DNA from: Candidatus Woesearchaeota archaeon
GTDB taxonomy: Archaea; Nanobdellota; Nanobdellia; Woesearchaeales; ARS49
Assembly (NCBI GenBank): GCA_016203345.1
Contig: JACQMZ010000026.1
Coordinates: forward strand, 1 to 5,311
Direction: 5' to 3'
Length of the DNA: 5,311 bases
In this document: positions 1 through 5,227 of the stretch, piece by piece
Position numbering within the stretch: position 1 is the stretch's first letter
Layout: every line of letters starts with the position of its first letter
Notes under the pieces: model-generated
Told to the model about the DNA's origin: nothing
The model's input: only the letters and a program-made list of their open reading frames with translations
The model's database searches: none
Made by a program: the position numbers and the translations under genes

Positions 1-645
1 GAAGTTCCCTACAGAACGTACAGCAGGGTTGCACGTGAAAGACCGCATTACACTGCGGCGCAGGCATTTCAGGATGACGGGTACGTTACGTTGCTTGGGC
101 AGATCTTGCCAAGAGGCCGATCTGTCGTGTATGTGATTGACCGGAGTGGTTCAACAGCGAGTACTCTAAATTGGTTGGATAATGGTGACCGTGTGCAGCG
201 CATGAGCCGCCTTGAGGCATTTGTTACCGAAGTAAAAAGGTCTGTGCAAGATCTTCCGGAACATGTTCGTTTTGGGCTGGTTGCTTATGATCGTACTGTT
301 CAGCCGTGGGAAGGTGAAGAAAGAGCTGCCACAGGTGAGGCAGTTACGTCAGCAAGTGCGTGGCTTGATAGAATTACGCCAGGAGGAAGTTCAGGTCCTG
401 CACGGGGGATGGCATACGCTTTGCGCCAGTACCCAACCACTGACACGTTTGTCTTGTTGACAGATGGCGGGCCGAATGTTGAATCGAACGACGTGAATCT
501 TCAGATGATCAGGTACGTGCTCAGTGCGCGGTCGCCTGCACGCGTTCATGTTTTTGCACTTGACGAGCGTCCCGAACCACAGGACTTCTTGCAATCGATT
601 GCCTCCATGACTCACGGCAATTATCAATTATGTATTTTCCGCTGA
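1..645 (+). CDS. VWA domain protein, 5'-truncated by the window edge
   Basis: The frame is open from base 1 to a TGA at 643-645, giving 214 codons, so the true start lies upstream; an internal TTG at 91 is not a convincing start. The visible part is nearly all one von Willebrand factor A domain. Its first strand SVVYVIDRSGS (codons 41-51) carries the DxSxS metal-ion-dependent adhesion site (D47, S49, S51). A threonine in ITPGGSSGPARGM (T126) and an aspartate in VLLTDGG (D155) supply the remaining expected ligands. It closes with IASMTHGNY (codons 200-208), like the usual end of such domains, so the C-terminus is complete and nothing follows the domain. VWA domains bind protein partners through a divalent cation. 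The specific role is unknown because the N-terminal part, which could hold a signal peptide or membrane anchor, is missing. The gene converges on a secreted-protein gene and shares a hairpin with it. Domain call is strong; function is open. Confidence 0.9.
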   Translation, partial: EVPYRTYSRVARERPHYTAAQAFQDDGYVTLLGQILPRGRSVVYVIDRSGSTASTLNWLDNGDRVQRMSRLEAFVTEVKRSVQDLPEHVRFGLVAYDRTVQPWEGEERAATGEAVTSASAWLDRITPGGSSGPARGMAYALRQYPTTDTFVLLTDGGPNVESNDVNLQMIRYVLSARSPARVHVFALDERPEPQDFLQSIASMTHGNYQLCIFR

Positions 646-648
646 AGT

Positions 649-697
649 AGAATTTTCCTGAATGAAGCCGCCTCAGCGGCTGAATTCGGAAAATTCT
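649..697. terminator. Shared hairpin between convergent genes, probable bidirectional terminator
   Basis: A long composite stem-loop starts three bases after the VWA stop. Outer arms 649-658 and 688-697 (AGAATTTTCC / GGAAAATTCT) pair over 10 bp. After a bulged T at 659, 660-663 pairs with 684-687 (GAAT/ATTC). A symmetric GA/GA internal loop (664-665, 682-683) could form tandem G·A pairs, and 666-671 pairs with 676-681 (AGCCGC/GCGGCT) around a CTCA tetraloop. The stop codon of the minus-strand gene (673-675) lies in the apical loop, so that gene's last codons form one arm. The position between convergent genes, with T-rich and A-rich arms, fits a two-way 3'-end or RNA-stabilising element. Termination itself is inferred. 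Confidence 0.7.
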
Positions 698-1458
698 TGT
701 GCAAACTTCGGGTCCTTCTTATATTGCGCGATGAGCACATTTGACAATGCAAACGTGTCAGCTTGCGTGCTTCCTGCGATGAGTATGCCGACTTTTCCGT
801 CTATGCGTCGTGCTTTGATTTTTCCTTTCTTGCTGAAGTCCCAAGTTTTGCAGGTTTCATCTGAAAGTTTGCTCCACATGAGGTTCGCGCATGGTCCTCC
901 GACGATGATGAGGTGTTTGCTGCCAAGAGTGTTTGGATCAACGTCAGTGTTTGTGATGTAGTCGATCTGGGCTCCTGCTTGTTCGAGGCTGACCCCGAGG
1001 TATTTCGCCGCGGCAGTGTCTGCCTCCAGATGGATGATGGCGATCTGCTGGGTTGCTACCGTTTCAAGCGAGCTTTTAATCGTCACTTGTGTAGGTAATT
1101 TCGCGGCAGGAGCGGTTTTGGGTGCAGCTTTTTTTTCAGCAAGCGCTGCGAGTTCTGGGGGCATTTCTCCTTTTTTGCACTTTCTGCGTTTGGGGTCGCA
1201 GTATGTTCCTGCGGGGCAGGGTAAGTGTTTGCACCGCACGCAGTCTTCCATGATTGCCATGCGCATGGAGTTGCAGTATTTGGGGTATTCCAACGAGCAC
1301 TTGTCTGGCTTGATTCTGCCTTCAGCCATGTCGTTGTCAAACTCGCCGACTTTCTTGTTCAGGCAGGCAGTGTAGACTGCGACTGTTGGGAATTGTTCTT
1401 GCGCCACAACTATCGTGGCACTGATGAGAAGAATGATTATGGCTAGACTGGACTTCAT
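673..1458 (-). CDS. Secreted Cys-rich protein with C-terminal S-layer-like domain
   Basis: This 261-residue protein starts at the ATG complementary to 1456-1458. An ATG 10 codons upstream is open, but the chosen one follows GAGGTGAT three bases away and begins a clean signal peptide: MKSSL, a hydrophobic core to about residue 18, and probable cleavage after VVA (19). There is no lipobox cysteine. Residues 30-95 hold eight cysteines (32, 54, 62, 73, 76, 81, 87, 94), including CPAGTYC, which suggests a disulfide-bonded extracellular module. An Ala/Pro/Lys-rich linker covers about 98-122. The C-terminal part resembles the end domain of archaeal S-layer and S-layer-like proteins: HLIIVGGPCAN (182-192), a second cysteine at 203, then GKVGILIAGSTQADT (221-235). 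C190 and C203 may pair. The protein is probably displayed at the cell surface; its partner is unknown. It is far shorter than a lattice-forming S-layer protein, so it is more likely an accessory surface protein. The family resemblance comes from recalled motifs, not a search. Confidence 0.85.
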   Translation of the reverse strand: MKSSLAIIILLISATIVVAQEQFPTVAVYTACLNKKVGEFDNDMAEGRIKPDKCSLEYPKYCNSMRMAIMEDCVRCKHLPCPAGTYCDPKRRKCKKGEMPPELAALAEKKAAPKTAPAAKLPTQVTIKSSLETVATQQIAIIHLEADTAAAKYLGVSLEQAGAQIDYITNTDVDPNTLGSKHLIIVGGPCANLMWSKLSDETCKTWDFSKKGKIKARRIDGKVGILIAGSTQADTFALSNVLIAQYKKDPKFAQEFSEFSR

Positions 1459-1491
1459 GATATCACCTCTGCCTTTCTGCAGCATCACTGA

Positions 1492-1500
1492 CTATAAAAG
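1492..1500 (-). promoter_or_regulatory. TATA box of the secreted protein gene
   Basis: On the minus strand this reads CTTTTATAG, an archaeal-type TATA element about 38 bases from the chosen ATG at 1458. A start site about 25 bases downstream would fall near 1470, giving a leader of roughly 12 bases that just holds the GAGGTGAT ribosome binding site (1462-1469). The same geometry is seen at the operon starting at 2471, which supports both calls. Confidence 0.6.
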
Positions 1501-1515
1501 ATTTACTCTACCAAC

Positions 1516-1556
1516 CAGTATTCCCGAATTCGCTTTCGCTCATTCAGGGAATACTG
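1516..1556. repeat. Palindrome upstream of the secreted-protein promoter
   Basis: CAGTATTCCC (1516-1525) is exactly inverted as GGGAATACTG (1547-1556). Inside it, GAAT (1526-1529) pairs with ATTC (1542-1545) after one bulged A, so the stem reaches 14 bp around a 12-base loop. It begins 16 bases upstream of the minus-strand TATA box. That place suits an activator or operator site for the secreted protein gene, or the 3'-end structure of a lost neighbouring gene. Its sequence is unrelated to the GAGAACTTTGAA repeats beside it. Confidence 0.65.
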
Positions 1557-1574
1557 TATGGTTCGCAATCAATT

Positions 1575-1670
1575 TATAGAGAACTTTGAATAACTATCAA
1601 ATTTGTCAAAGTTCTCAATAGAACCGCTTTGAATCCGCACAATATAACGGGTTATTCAAAGCTCTCTATA
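1575..1670. repeat. Nested inverted-repeat element, GAGAACTTTGAATAAC family
   Basis: The 20-base ends, 1575-1594 and 1651-1670, are inverted copies with one mismatch. Within them, GAGAACTTTGA (1579-1589) also pairs exactly with TCAAAGTTCTC (1606-1616) around a 16-base loop, and GCTTTGAAT (1626-1634) pairs exactly with ATTCAAAGC (1654-1662). The DNA or RNA could therefore fold as one long hairpin or as two adjacent ones. The 16-mer at 1579-1594 recurs exactly at 5192-5207. It has no open reading frame of note and no transposase, so it resembles a small non-coding intergenic repeat, possibly a miniature mobile element. It ends about 40 bases before the decayed rpiB fragment. Confidence 0.75.
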
Positions 1671-1711
1671 CGTCTTTGTCAAAACCAGGTGTGTGGAAGT
1701 TGTTCACGTGA

Positions 1712-2002
1712 ATGGTGTGGATGTTGCGATTGGCAGCCACAACAGGCATTCTCATACCTGCCTTGAAACATCGGGGCGTGTACGGTGGCTTGTGCTGGAC
1801 TGTTGAACGCGGGCAATTGGCGAGACAGCATAACAACACAAATCTGCTGGCACTGCCGGCGAATGACGTATCTTTGGAGTTGGCTGTTGACATCGTTTAC
1901 GCGTGGCTCACAGCTCCCTTCGCTCCAGAAGAGCCGTACTTGACTCGATTCATCAAGACCGTGAGGTATGAGCAGGAAGCGGGAATCACGCCGCTTTCTT
2001 AA
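1712..2002 (+). pseudogene. rpiB: RpiB/LacAB-family isomerase, C-terminal fragment
   Basis: The 96 residues match the C-terminal two thirds of ribose-5-phosphate isomerase B, which interconverts ribose 5-phosphate and ribulose 5-phosphate. Diagnostic stretches are ALKHRGVYGGLCW (17-29), LARQHNNTNLLALPA (36-50, family pattern LAR.HN.aNvLaL), and VDIVYAWLTAPF (59-70) with a basic C-terminal helix. Family members are about 140-150 residues, so roughly the first 55-65 are missing. Where the catalytic CGTGIG anion-hole loop should be, this frame reads LAATTG, without the cysteine. A stop at 1709-1711 closes the frame just upstream. The +1 frame before it (open from 1648) reads GVDVAIGS, which could be the preceding strand displaced by a frameshift. 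There is no strong ribosome binding site; the ATG follows CACGTGA directly. The last 17 bases overlap the convergent gene's end. A decayed gene is the best reading; a short repurposed protein is possible. Family assignment is fairly sure, pseudogene status less so. Confidence 0.65.
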
Positions 2003-2372
2003 GATCCTTGCCTGATGTGGTAAGGTATGTCAACATGATTTCCTTTATATTTTCCAACTCCTGACTGTCACTAACATCACCTGTGCGCAATAGGTTTGCT
2101 ATGGCAGTGTTAATGGTGCCAAGTATAATGTTCTGTTTTGTAATCTCCTTTTTATATTGAGGAAAGCGTGTGATGCGGGTTAAGTTATTCTGCCGCAGTG
2201 TTTTGCATGCTTCTTGGACTTTGCGAAGGGTTTCCTTGTGTGCGTCTGTCCCCAGTGGACTGCGTTGTGCTGATAGTGTGAGATTTTGTACACTTGCCAG
2301 CAACAAGTTCATTGTTCGTCGATCCTTCGTCAATGCTTCAACAAATGTGTCGTCTGTCATACTTTTTCCCAT
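1986..2372 (-). CDS. Hypothetical small helical protein
   Basis: This is a 128-residue soluble protein I do not recognise. It has no signal peptide or membrane span and a single cysteine (56). It is rich in Lys, Thr, Leu and Asn, with long stretches of helical character: about 8-35, 43-62, 73-97 and 103-126. It ends in a lysine-rich tail (SGKDLKKAA). The ATG at 2372 is preceded by GTGAT three bases upstream, matching the pattern of neighbouring genes. An alternative ATG at 2360 (residue 5) lies about 30 bases from a TATA-like element at 2386-2394 and would be the start if the transcript is leaderless. The gene is divergent from the membrane operon and its 3' end overlaps the rpiB fragment by 17 bases. 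Codon composition looks slightly more AT-rich than the operon. It is probably a real gene; function is unknown. Confidence 0.7.
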   Translation of the reverse strand: MGKSMTDDTFVEALTKDRRTMNLLLASVQNLTLSAQRSPLGTDAHKETLRKVQEACKTLRQNNLTRITRFPQYKKEITKQNIILGTINTAIANLLRTGDVSDSQELENIKEIMLTYLTTSGKDLKKAA

Positions 2373-2385
2373 GCAATCACTTGGG

Positions 2386-2394
2386 CTTTATATC
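2386..2394 (-). promoter_or_regulatory. TATA-like element of the 128-residue gene
   Basis: The minus strand reads GATATAAAG preceded by an A-rich run (GAAAAAA), which resembles a BRE plus TATA pair. Its centre is only about 18 bases from the ATG at 2372 but about 30 from the ATG at 2360, so it would favour the second start. The near-palindromic TATA at 2428-2435 could instead serve this strand and give a roughly 30-base leader for the first start. Confidence 0.45.
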
Positions 2395-2421
2395 TTTTTT
2401 CGTTTGCTAAATTTTCTTTTG

Positions 2422-2436
2422 CAAAAATTTATATAC
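2422..2436 (+). promoter_or_regulatory. BRE/TATA promoter of the lgt operon
   Basis: CAAAAATTTATATAC holds an A-rich BRE-like stretch followed by TTTATATA (2428-2435), about 40 bases before the ATG at 2471. The predicted start site near 2457 leaves a leader of about 14 bases containing GGGGTGAT (2460-2467) three bases before the ATG. It is the only clear promoter ahead of the four-gene operon. Confidence 0.65.
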
Positions 2437-2470
2437 CTGTCTTTCATTCAAGTGTTCGAGGGGTGATAGC

Positions 2471-2755
2471 ATGCCAAAATTATCGTTTAAGGTTCCTGAA
2501 GAGTCGTCCGCGCCTGCAGAGGAGAGTGACTCGCATGTGGTCTCGTTGGGCTTGCTTGCGGTGGTGGCAGTCATTGCCGTCGTGAGTCTGGTGACCTTGT
2601 TTGATGATGCGATGGTGACTGGTTTGCAGGTGGCGAACGTGTGTGGTCCAAATGCGCTGGTGGCTGATAACCAGTGGTATGTGGATCAGTTGGAAAGGCT
2701 GGGGTACAAATGCAGTCAGAGCAAGCAGACTGGCGTGTGGTGTTGCGTGAAGTAG
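2471..2755 (+). CDS. Single-span membrane protein with Cys-containing tail, operon gene 1
   Basis: This 94-residue protein of unknown function begins at an ATG with GGTGAT three bases upstream. Residues 1-22 are polar, Ser/Glu-rich and probably flexible. Residues 23-44 form one hydrophobic span (VVSLGLLAVVAVIAVVSLV). The tail (45-94) has four cysteines (58, 81, 91, 92) in a compact module that ends CCVK. No basic residue follows the span until R76, so a cytoplasmic N-terminus with an external tail is plausible, and disulfides could then form. There is no signal peptidase site or lipobox. It is the first gene of a tightly packed operon that ends with lgt, with only 2 bases before the next ATG. 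It could be a small envelope or accessory subunit; I cannot name a family. Confidence 0.75.
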   Translation: MPKLSFKVPEESSAPAEESDSHVVSLGLLAVVAVIAVVSLVTLFDDAMVTGLQVANVCGPNALVADNQWYVDQLERLGYKCSQSKQTGVWCCVK

Positions 2756-2757
2756 GC

Positions 2758-2907
2758 ATGAAAAGAACCGAAATAGTTTTTCTTGTTGTGTTGTTGTTGG
2801 TTGTTGTGTTGCTTGTGGTGATGACTGCGAATCTGGATTTGTTTTTTCCAACGCCAGGTCCGGTGGAGTTTGCAAAGGCGGCGATAAATAGGACTGGTGC
2901 GGCATGA
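2758..2907 (+). CDS. 49-residue single-span membrane protein, operon gene 2
   Basis: The ATG at 2758 lies 2 bases after the previous stop, and the TGA at 2905-2907 overlaps the next ATG as ATGA. The same frame is open further upstream (ATG at 2674) but would run through the preceding gene; the coupled start is more likely. The protein is MKRTE, one very hydrophobic Val/Leu span (about 6-22), then a short polar tail with DLFFPTPGPVEF and a final NRTGAA. Basic residues at the N-terminus suggest a cytoplasmic N-terminus and external tail. The DNA of the span is a low-complexity GTT/TTG run. It has no family I recognise. The tight coupling on both sides is the main evidence that it is translated. 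Confidence 0.65.
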   Translation: MKRTEIVFLVVLLLVVVLLVVMTANLDLFFPTPGPVEFAKAAINRTGAA

Positions 2908-3698
2908 AAGTTTTGGTGTCTGCGCGCAAGGCGTTGTCTGTTCTTGTTGAAAATCCTCTTGCGGTGGTTGCCAGCGCTTGTGTTGACGCGGTTGCTTTGG
3001 TCGCTTTTGGGTTTTTGTCTCAGCCGGTGTATGACAAACTTGTTGAGCACATCATCATCATTAGTACACTCGTGTCTGAGCAGTTGCGTATGGCGCGGGG
3101 CCAAAGCATTCTGAGTGCCTTGTCCTCTCCGGAGGTTGCAGGTTTTGCAAGACAGTTGGCGTGGTTGTTGGCATTGTTGTTGCTTGTTGCCGCGGTTATT
3201 GTTGTGGTTTCGCAGGGTGTCAATTGGGCTATCGCAAGGAGTTCGTTAATGCAAAAGGTGCGCATTATTGAAGAATTGATGCGCGTGGCGCGCATGGCAG
3301 TGGTGTGGAGCGTGATAGTCGCGTTAGTTTACGTTATTGGCTTGCTGGCAGATCTGCGATTAGTAGTCATTAGCAAGGTTGCGCCAGCGCAGGCAGGCAC
3401 AGGTTTGGTGGACGTTGTGCAGGGTGTGGAGATTGTGTTGTTGTTTGTTGCGCTTGTGCATCTGGCGGCAGGCAGCATACTTGCAGGAACGGCATGGATT
3501 TTTCAGCACAAGGCGCAGTTTCTCGGTGCAGGCGTGTTGGTCACCAGTGTGTTTGCTCTGGTGAGCCTGTTGCTTCAGGCAGCTGCGGGCTTGTCTCAGC
3601 CGCTGATGGTCCCAGCAGGATTGTTGGTCTTCCTTCCTGCAGTCATGTGGACGCGAGTGTTTTATGTGGGGTTGGTGAGCAATGGCGTTCATTCATAG
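2904..3698 (+). CDS. Multi-spanning integral membrane protein, operon gene 3
   Basis: This 264-residue protein has about six hydrophobic segments: roughly 19-39, 85-109, 131-149, 171-199, 206-226 and 234-257. A long partly amphipathic stretch (about 40-83) lies between the first two, and a basic loop (about 112-130, with K118, R120, R127 and R130) between the second and third, probably cytoplasmic. No catalytic or transport motif is evident and I do not recognise the family. The start overlaps the preceding stop (ATGA), with GGTG eight bases upstream of the ATG. The end overlaps the lgt start by 17 bases, so the genes are very likely translationally coupled. Val/Leu/Ala dominate and there are few charged residues within spans. 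Its place directly before lgt suggests a membrane job connected to lipids or lipoproteins, but that is only context. Confidence 0.8.
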   Translation: MKVLVSARKALSVLVENPLAVVASACVDAVALVAFGFLSQPVYDKLVEHIIIISTLVSEQLRMARGQSILSALSSPEVAGFARQLAWLLALLLLVAAVIVVVSQGVNWAIARSSLMQKVRIIEELMRVARMAVVWSVIVALVYVIGLLADLRLVVISKVAPAQAGTGLVDVVQGVEIVLLFVALVHLAAGSILAGTAWIFQHKAQFLGAGVLVTSVFALVSLLLQAAAGLSQPLMVPAGLLVFLPAVMWTRVFYVGLVSNGVHS

Positions 3699-4455
3699 TT
3701 TGAGTCCTGTTCTTTTGAAGCTAGGCCCATTGGAGATTCGTTGGTATGGTGTCATGTACGTGCTTGGGTTTCTTGTCACGTTGTGGTATTTGCGTAAACT
3801 GTCGCGTGAAAAGCGTTTGAAATTATCATTTGACGAAATTGACAATTTGATGACGTGGCTTGTTGTGGCGTTGATTGTTGGCGCACGCCTGTTTGAAGTG
3901 TTTGTGTGGGAGCCTGGCTATTTCTTACAGCATCCGTGGGAGATTCCAATGGTGTGGAAAGGAGGTTTAAGTTTTCATGGCTCGCTGTTGTTCATGATTC
4001 TTACGGCGTTGTGGTGGTGCCGAAGAAAGAATATTCGGGTGCTTGATTTGGCAGATGTCATCATCATTCCGCTTTCGCTCGCGCAGGCGTTTGGCAGGTT
4101 TGGAAATTTCATGAACAGCGAACTGTTTGGTCCTGCAACCATGCTGCCGTGGGGCATAAATTTTCTAAACGAGACTGACTCAGTTGGCGGCCTTGTTTTC
4201 CGCCACCCCACAATGTTGTACGAGCTTTTCTATAATGTGATCATCTTCTGTATCCTGTTATGGTTAGCCCGCAAGCACAGGCACACAGGCGCAGTGTTTG
4301 GCTCGTGGCTTGTCCTGTATGCGATCTTCCGGTCACTCACAGAATTCCTGCGCTTGGGTGACTATTATGTTGGGCCGCTAACAACAGGGCAGTGGTTGAA
4401 CGTTCCTATGTTCCTGATTGGCTGTTATTTGCTGATGAGGAAGAATAAGGACTGA
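3682..4455 (+). CDS. lgt: Prolipoprotein diacylglyceryl transferase
   Basis: Lgt moves a diacylglyceryl group from a membrane phospholipid to the lipobox cysteine of a preprolipoprotein, the first step in bacterial lipoprotein maturation. This 257-residue, about seven-span protein keeps the family landmarks in order: IRWYG (19-23), GGLSFHG (94-100), GRFGNFMNSELFG (138-150), HPTMLYE (175-181) and FRSLTEFLR (216-224). From recalled E. coli numbering, Y22, H99, R139, N142, E147 and G150 correspond to Y26, H103, R143, N146, E151 and G154, and R217 and E221 to R239 and E243, so the active site looks complete. Its length is slightly below the E. coli enzyme's roughly 290. The start overlaps the previous gene by 17 bases, with GGTGAG just before the ATG. 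It is the last gene of the operon; 118 non-coding bases follow. In an archaeal membrane the donor would be an archaeal phospholipid unless the cell obtains bacterial lipids. No visible protein in the window has a lipobox. Confidence 0.95.
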   Translation: MAFIHSLSPVLLKLGPLEIRWYGVMYVLGFLVTLWYLRKLSREKRLKLSFDEIDNLMTWLVVALIVGARLFEVFVWEPGYFLQHPWEIPMVWKGGLSFHGSLLFMILTALWWCRRKNIRVLDLADVIIIPLSLAQAFGRFGNFMNSELFGPATMLPWGINFLNETDSVGGLVFRHPTMLYELFYNVIIFCILLWLARKHRHTGAVFGSWLVLYAIFRSLTEFLRLGDYYVGPLTTGQWLNVPMFLIGCYLLMRKNKD

Positions 4456-4542
4456 ACGGACGTCATCACGTTTAAAAGCCAGCACTTCAGTTGCAGATGT
4501 GCTTGGTATACGTGTTTAGGATTGCCTGATTTCACACAGAGC

Positions 4543-4552
4543 TTATTTATAC
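4543..4552 (+). promoter_or_regulatory. TATA box for a leaderless transcript
   Basis: TTATTTATAC is centred about 26 bases before the ATG at 4574, the standard archaeal TATA-to-start-site distance, so transcription should begin at or within a few bases of the start codon. No ribosome binding site precedes that ATG, as expected for a leaderless message. The rest of 4456-4573 shows no gene and no convincing terminator hairpin after lgt. Confidence 0.6.
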
Positions 4553-4573
4553 AAGTTATCGCCCTGCCGTGTT

Positions 4574-5182
4574 ATGCCGTTGGAAATTCTGGTGAAGGAG
4601 CGTCAGCGTGTGTACGAAGTGGAAGCCGCGTTGTCCGCTATGGCTTCCGTGTTTGGCTGGTCGCCTGGCAATGTTGCGTACGCGTCTACACCCGTTACTT
4701 CTGGGCGGCGCATGCTTGACGTGTTCACGCGCCACAAAGTGCGCTCTGCAGATGAGCTCACTGCGATCGACAAGGACGCTTTTCATCGCGACATCTTTAC
4801 GCCTAACCTCAAGGAAGGAGAGGAATTTGCGCACACATTGCGCGCATCAGGTGCGTATGTGGAAGTCATCTGCCCTGTGACATTTTACGCAAAGGGCTGG
4901 AAACAAGAGCATTACATACTATTGTGGGAACAAGTGATAGAACGGTTTGCAGGTGACATTCATTTTAACAGCGACTGGGTGTATTCTAACGGGTGCGTGG
5001 AAGAGTTTCTTACTGGGGCAAAGTTGAATAAAAAACTGCTCGAGGCAGGTTCACCGGTAGATGTGCGCAAAGTACCTGAACGTTTGCGGAAGGCTATTGA
5101 AGAAACTGCCGCTTTGGGCGTTGACGTGTCAAGACTGGTAGCCGCATACAGAAGTCTTGAACTGCAGTTGTATAAGAGATAG
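4574..5182 (+). CDS. Nucleoside 2-deoxyribosyltransferase/DUF4406-like protein
   Basis: This 202-residue soluble protein starts at an ATG that coincides with the predicted transcription start, so it is probably leaderless. The central and C-terminal parts resemble the nucleoside 2-deoxyribosyltransferase-like group. AYASTPVTSGRRM (35-47) is in the place of the usual YIAGP nucleotide/sugar-binding strand, VEVICPVTF (96-104) resembles a later strand, GWKQEHYILLW (108-118) is a helix, and FNSDWVYSNGCVEEF (131-145) mirrors the family's gW..S.Ga..E motif with its glutamate (E143/E144). Enzymes of this fold cleave or transfer bases on nucleosides. The glycine-proline of the first motif is replaced by Ser-Thr-Pro, so activity may differ. 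The N-terminal 30 residues and the tail after about 155 are not recognised. It is monocistronic in this window, after lgt and before a repeat hairpin. The gene is surely real; the family call is tentative. Confidence 0.8.
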   Translation: MPLEILVKERQRVYEVEAALSAMASVFGWSPGNVAYASTPVTSGRRMLDVFTRHKVRSADELTAIDKDAFHRDIFTPNLKEGEEFAHTLRASGAYVEVICPVTFYAKGWKQEHYILLWEQVIERFAGDIHFNSDWVYSNGCVEEFLTGAKLNKKLLEAGSPVDVRKVPERLRKAIEETAALGVDVSRLVAAYRSLELQLYKR

Positions 5183-5191
5183 GGATCAACG

Positions 5192-5207
5192 GAGAACTTT
5201 GAATAAC
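5192..5207 (+). repeat. Exact copy of the GAGAACTTTGAATAAC repeat
   Basis: This 16-mer is identical to 1579-1594, and its 13-base core extended to CTTTGAATAACCC also matches the minus strand of 1649-1661. It begins 9 bases after the stop of the preceding gene. About 20 bases further on is a hairpin whose arms begin with the related GAGAATTTTGAA. Together they form a second instance of the repeat family. Confidence 0.75.
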
Positions 5208-5227
5208 CCTCTCTACGTCAATAACCA

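Noticed and set aside
662..1446. Several plus-strand open frames opposite the secreted protein gene
   Set aside because: The minus-strand frame has a signal peptide, regular cysteines and a known domain; the plus-strand frames overlap one another, lack promoters and show no domain.
1459..1488. Ten-residue N-terminal extension of the secreted protein (MMLQKGRGDI)
   Set aside because: It would place the GAGGTGAT ribosome binding site inside the coding region and put charged residues before the signal peptide. The predicted transcript start near 1470 also lies downstream of that ATG.
1575..1670. CRISPR-like repeat cluster
   Set aside because: The copies are inverted rather than direct, few, and separated by irregular spacers.
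2674..2757. Upstream extension of the 49-residue gene to the ATG at 2674
   Set aside because: It would overlap most of the end of the preceding gene and add a non-membrane leader; the coupled ATG at 2758 fits the operon spacing better.
2785..2825. GTT/TTG low-complexity run as a microsatellite
   Set aside because: It is explained by codons for the Val/Leu membrane span and is not a regular tandem repeat.
2480..3104. Long minus-strand open frames (149 and 177 residues) opposite the operon start
   Set aside because: They are rich in Thr, His, Asn and Arg, as expected from the complement of Val/Leu-rich membrane coding DNA. They have no start signals, and the plus-strand genes have promoter, ribosome binding sites and coupling.
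3975..4211. Minus-strand frame inside lgt
   Set aside because: It lies fully within a strongly supported enzyme gene and has no start signal or recognisable domain.
4456..4573. Possible small gene or ncRNA after lgt
   Set aside because: Only a short ACGT-CATC-ACGT stem and the downstream TATA box are visible; no start, ribosome binding site or stable fold supports a gene.
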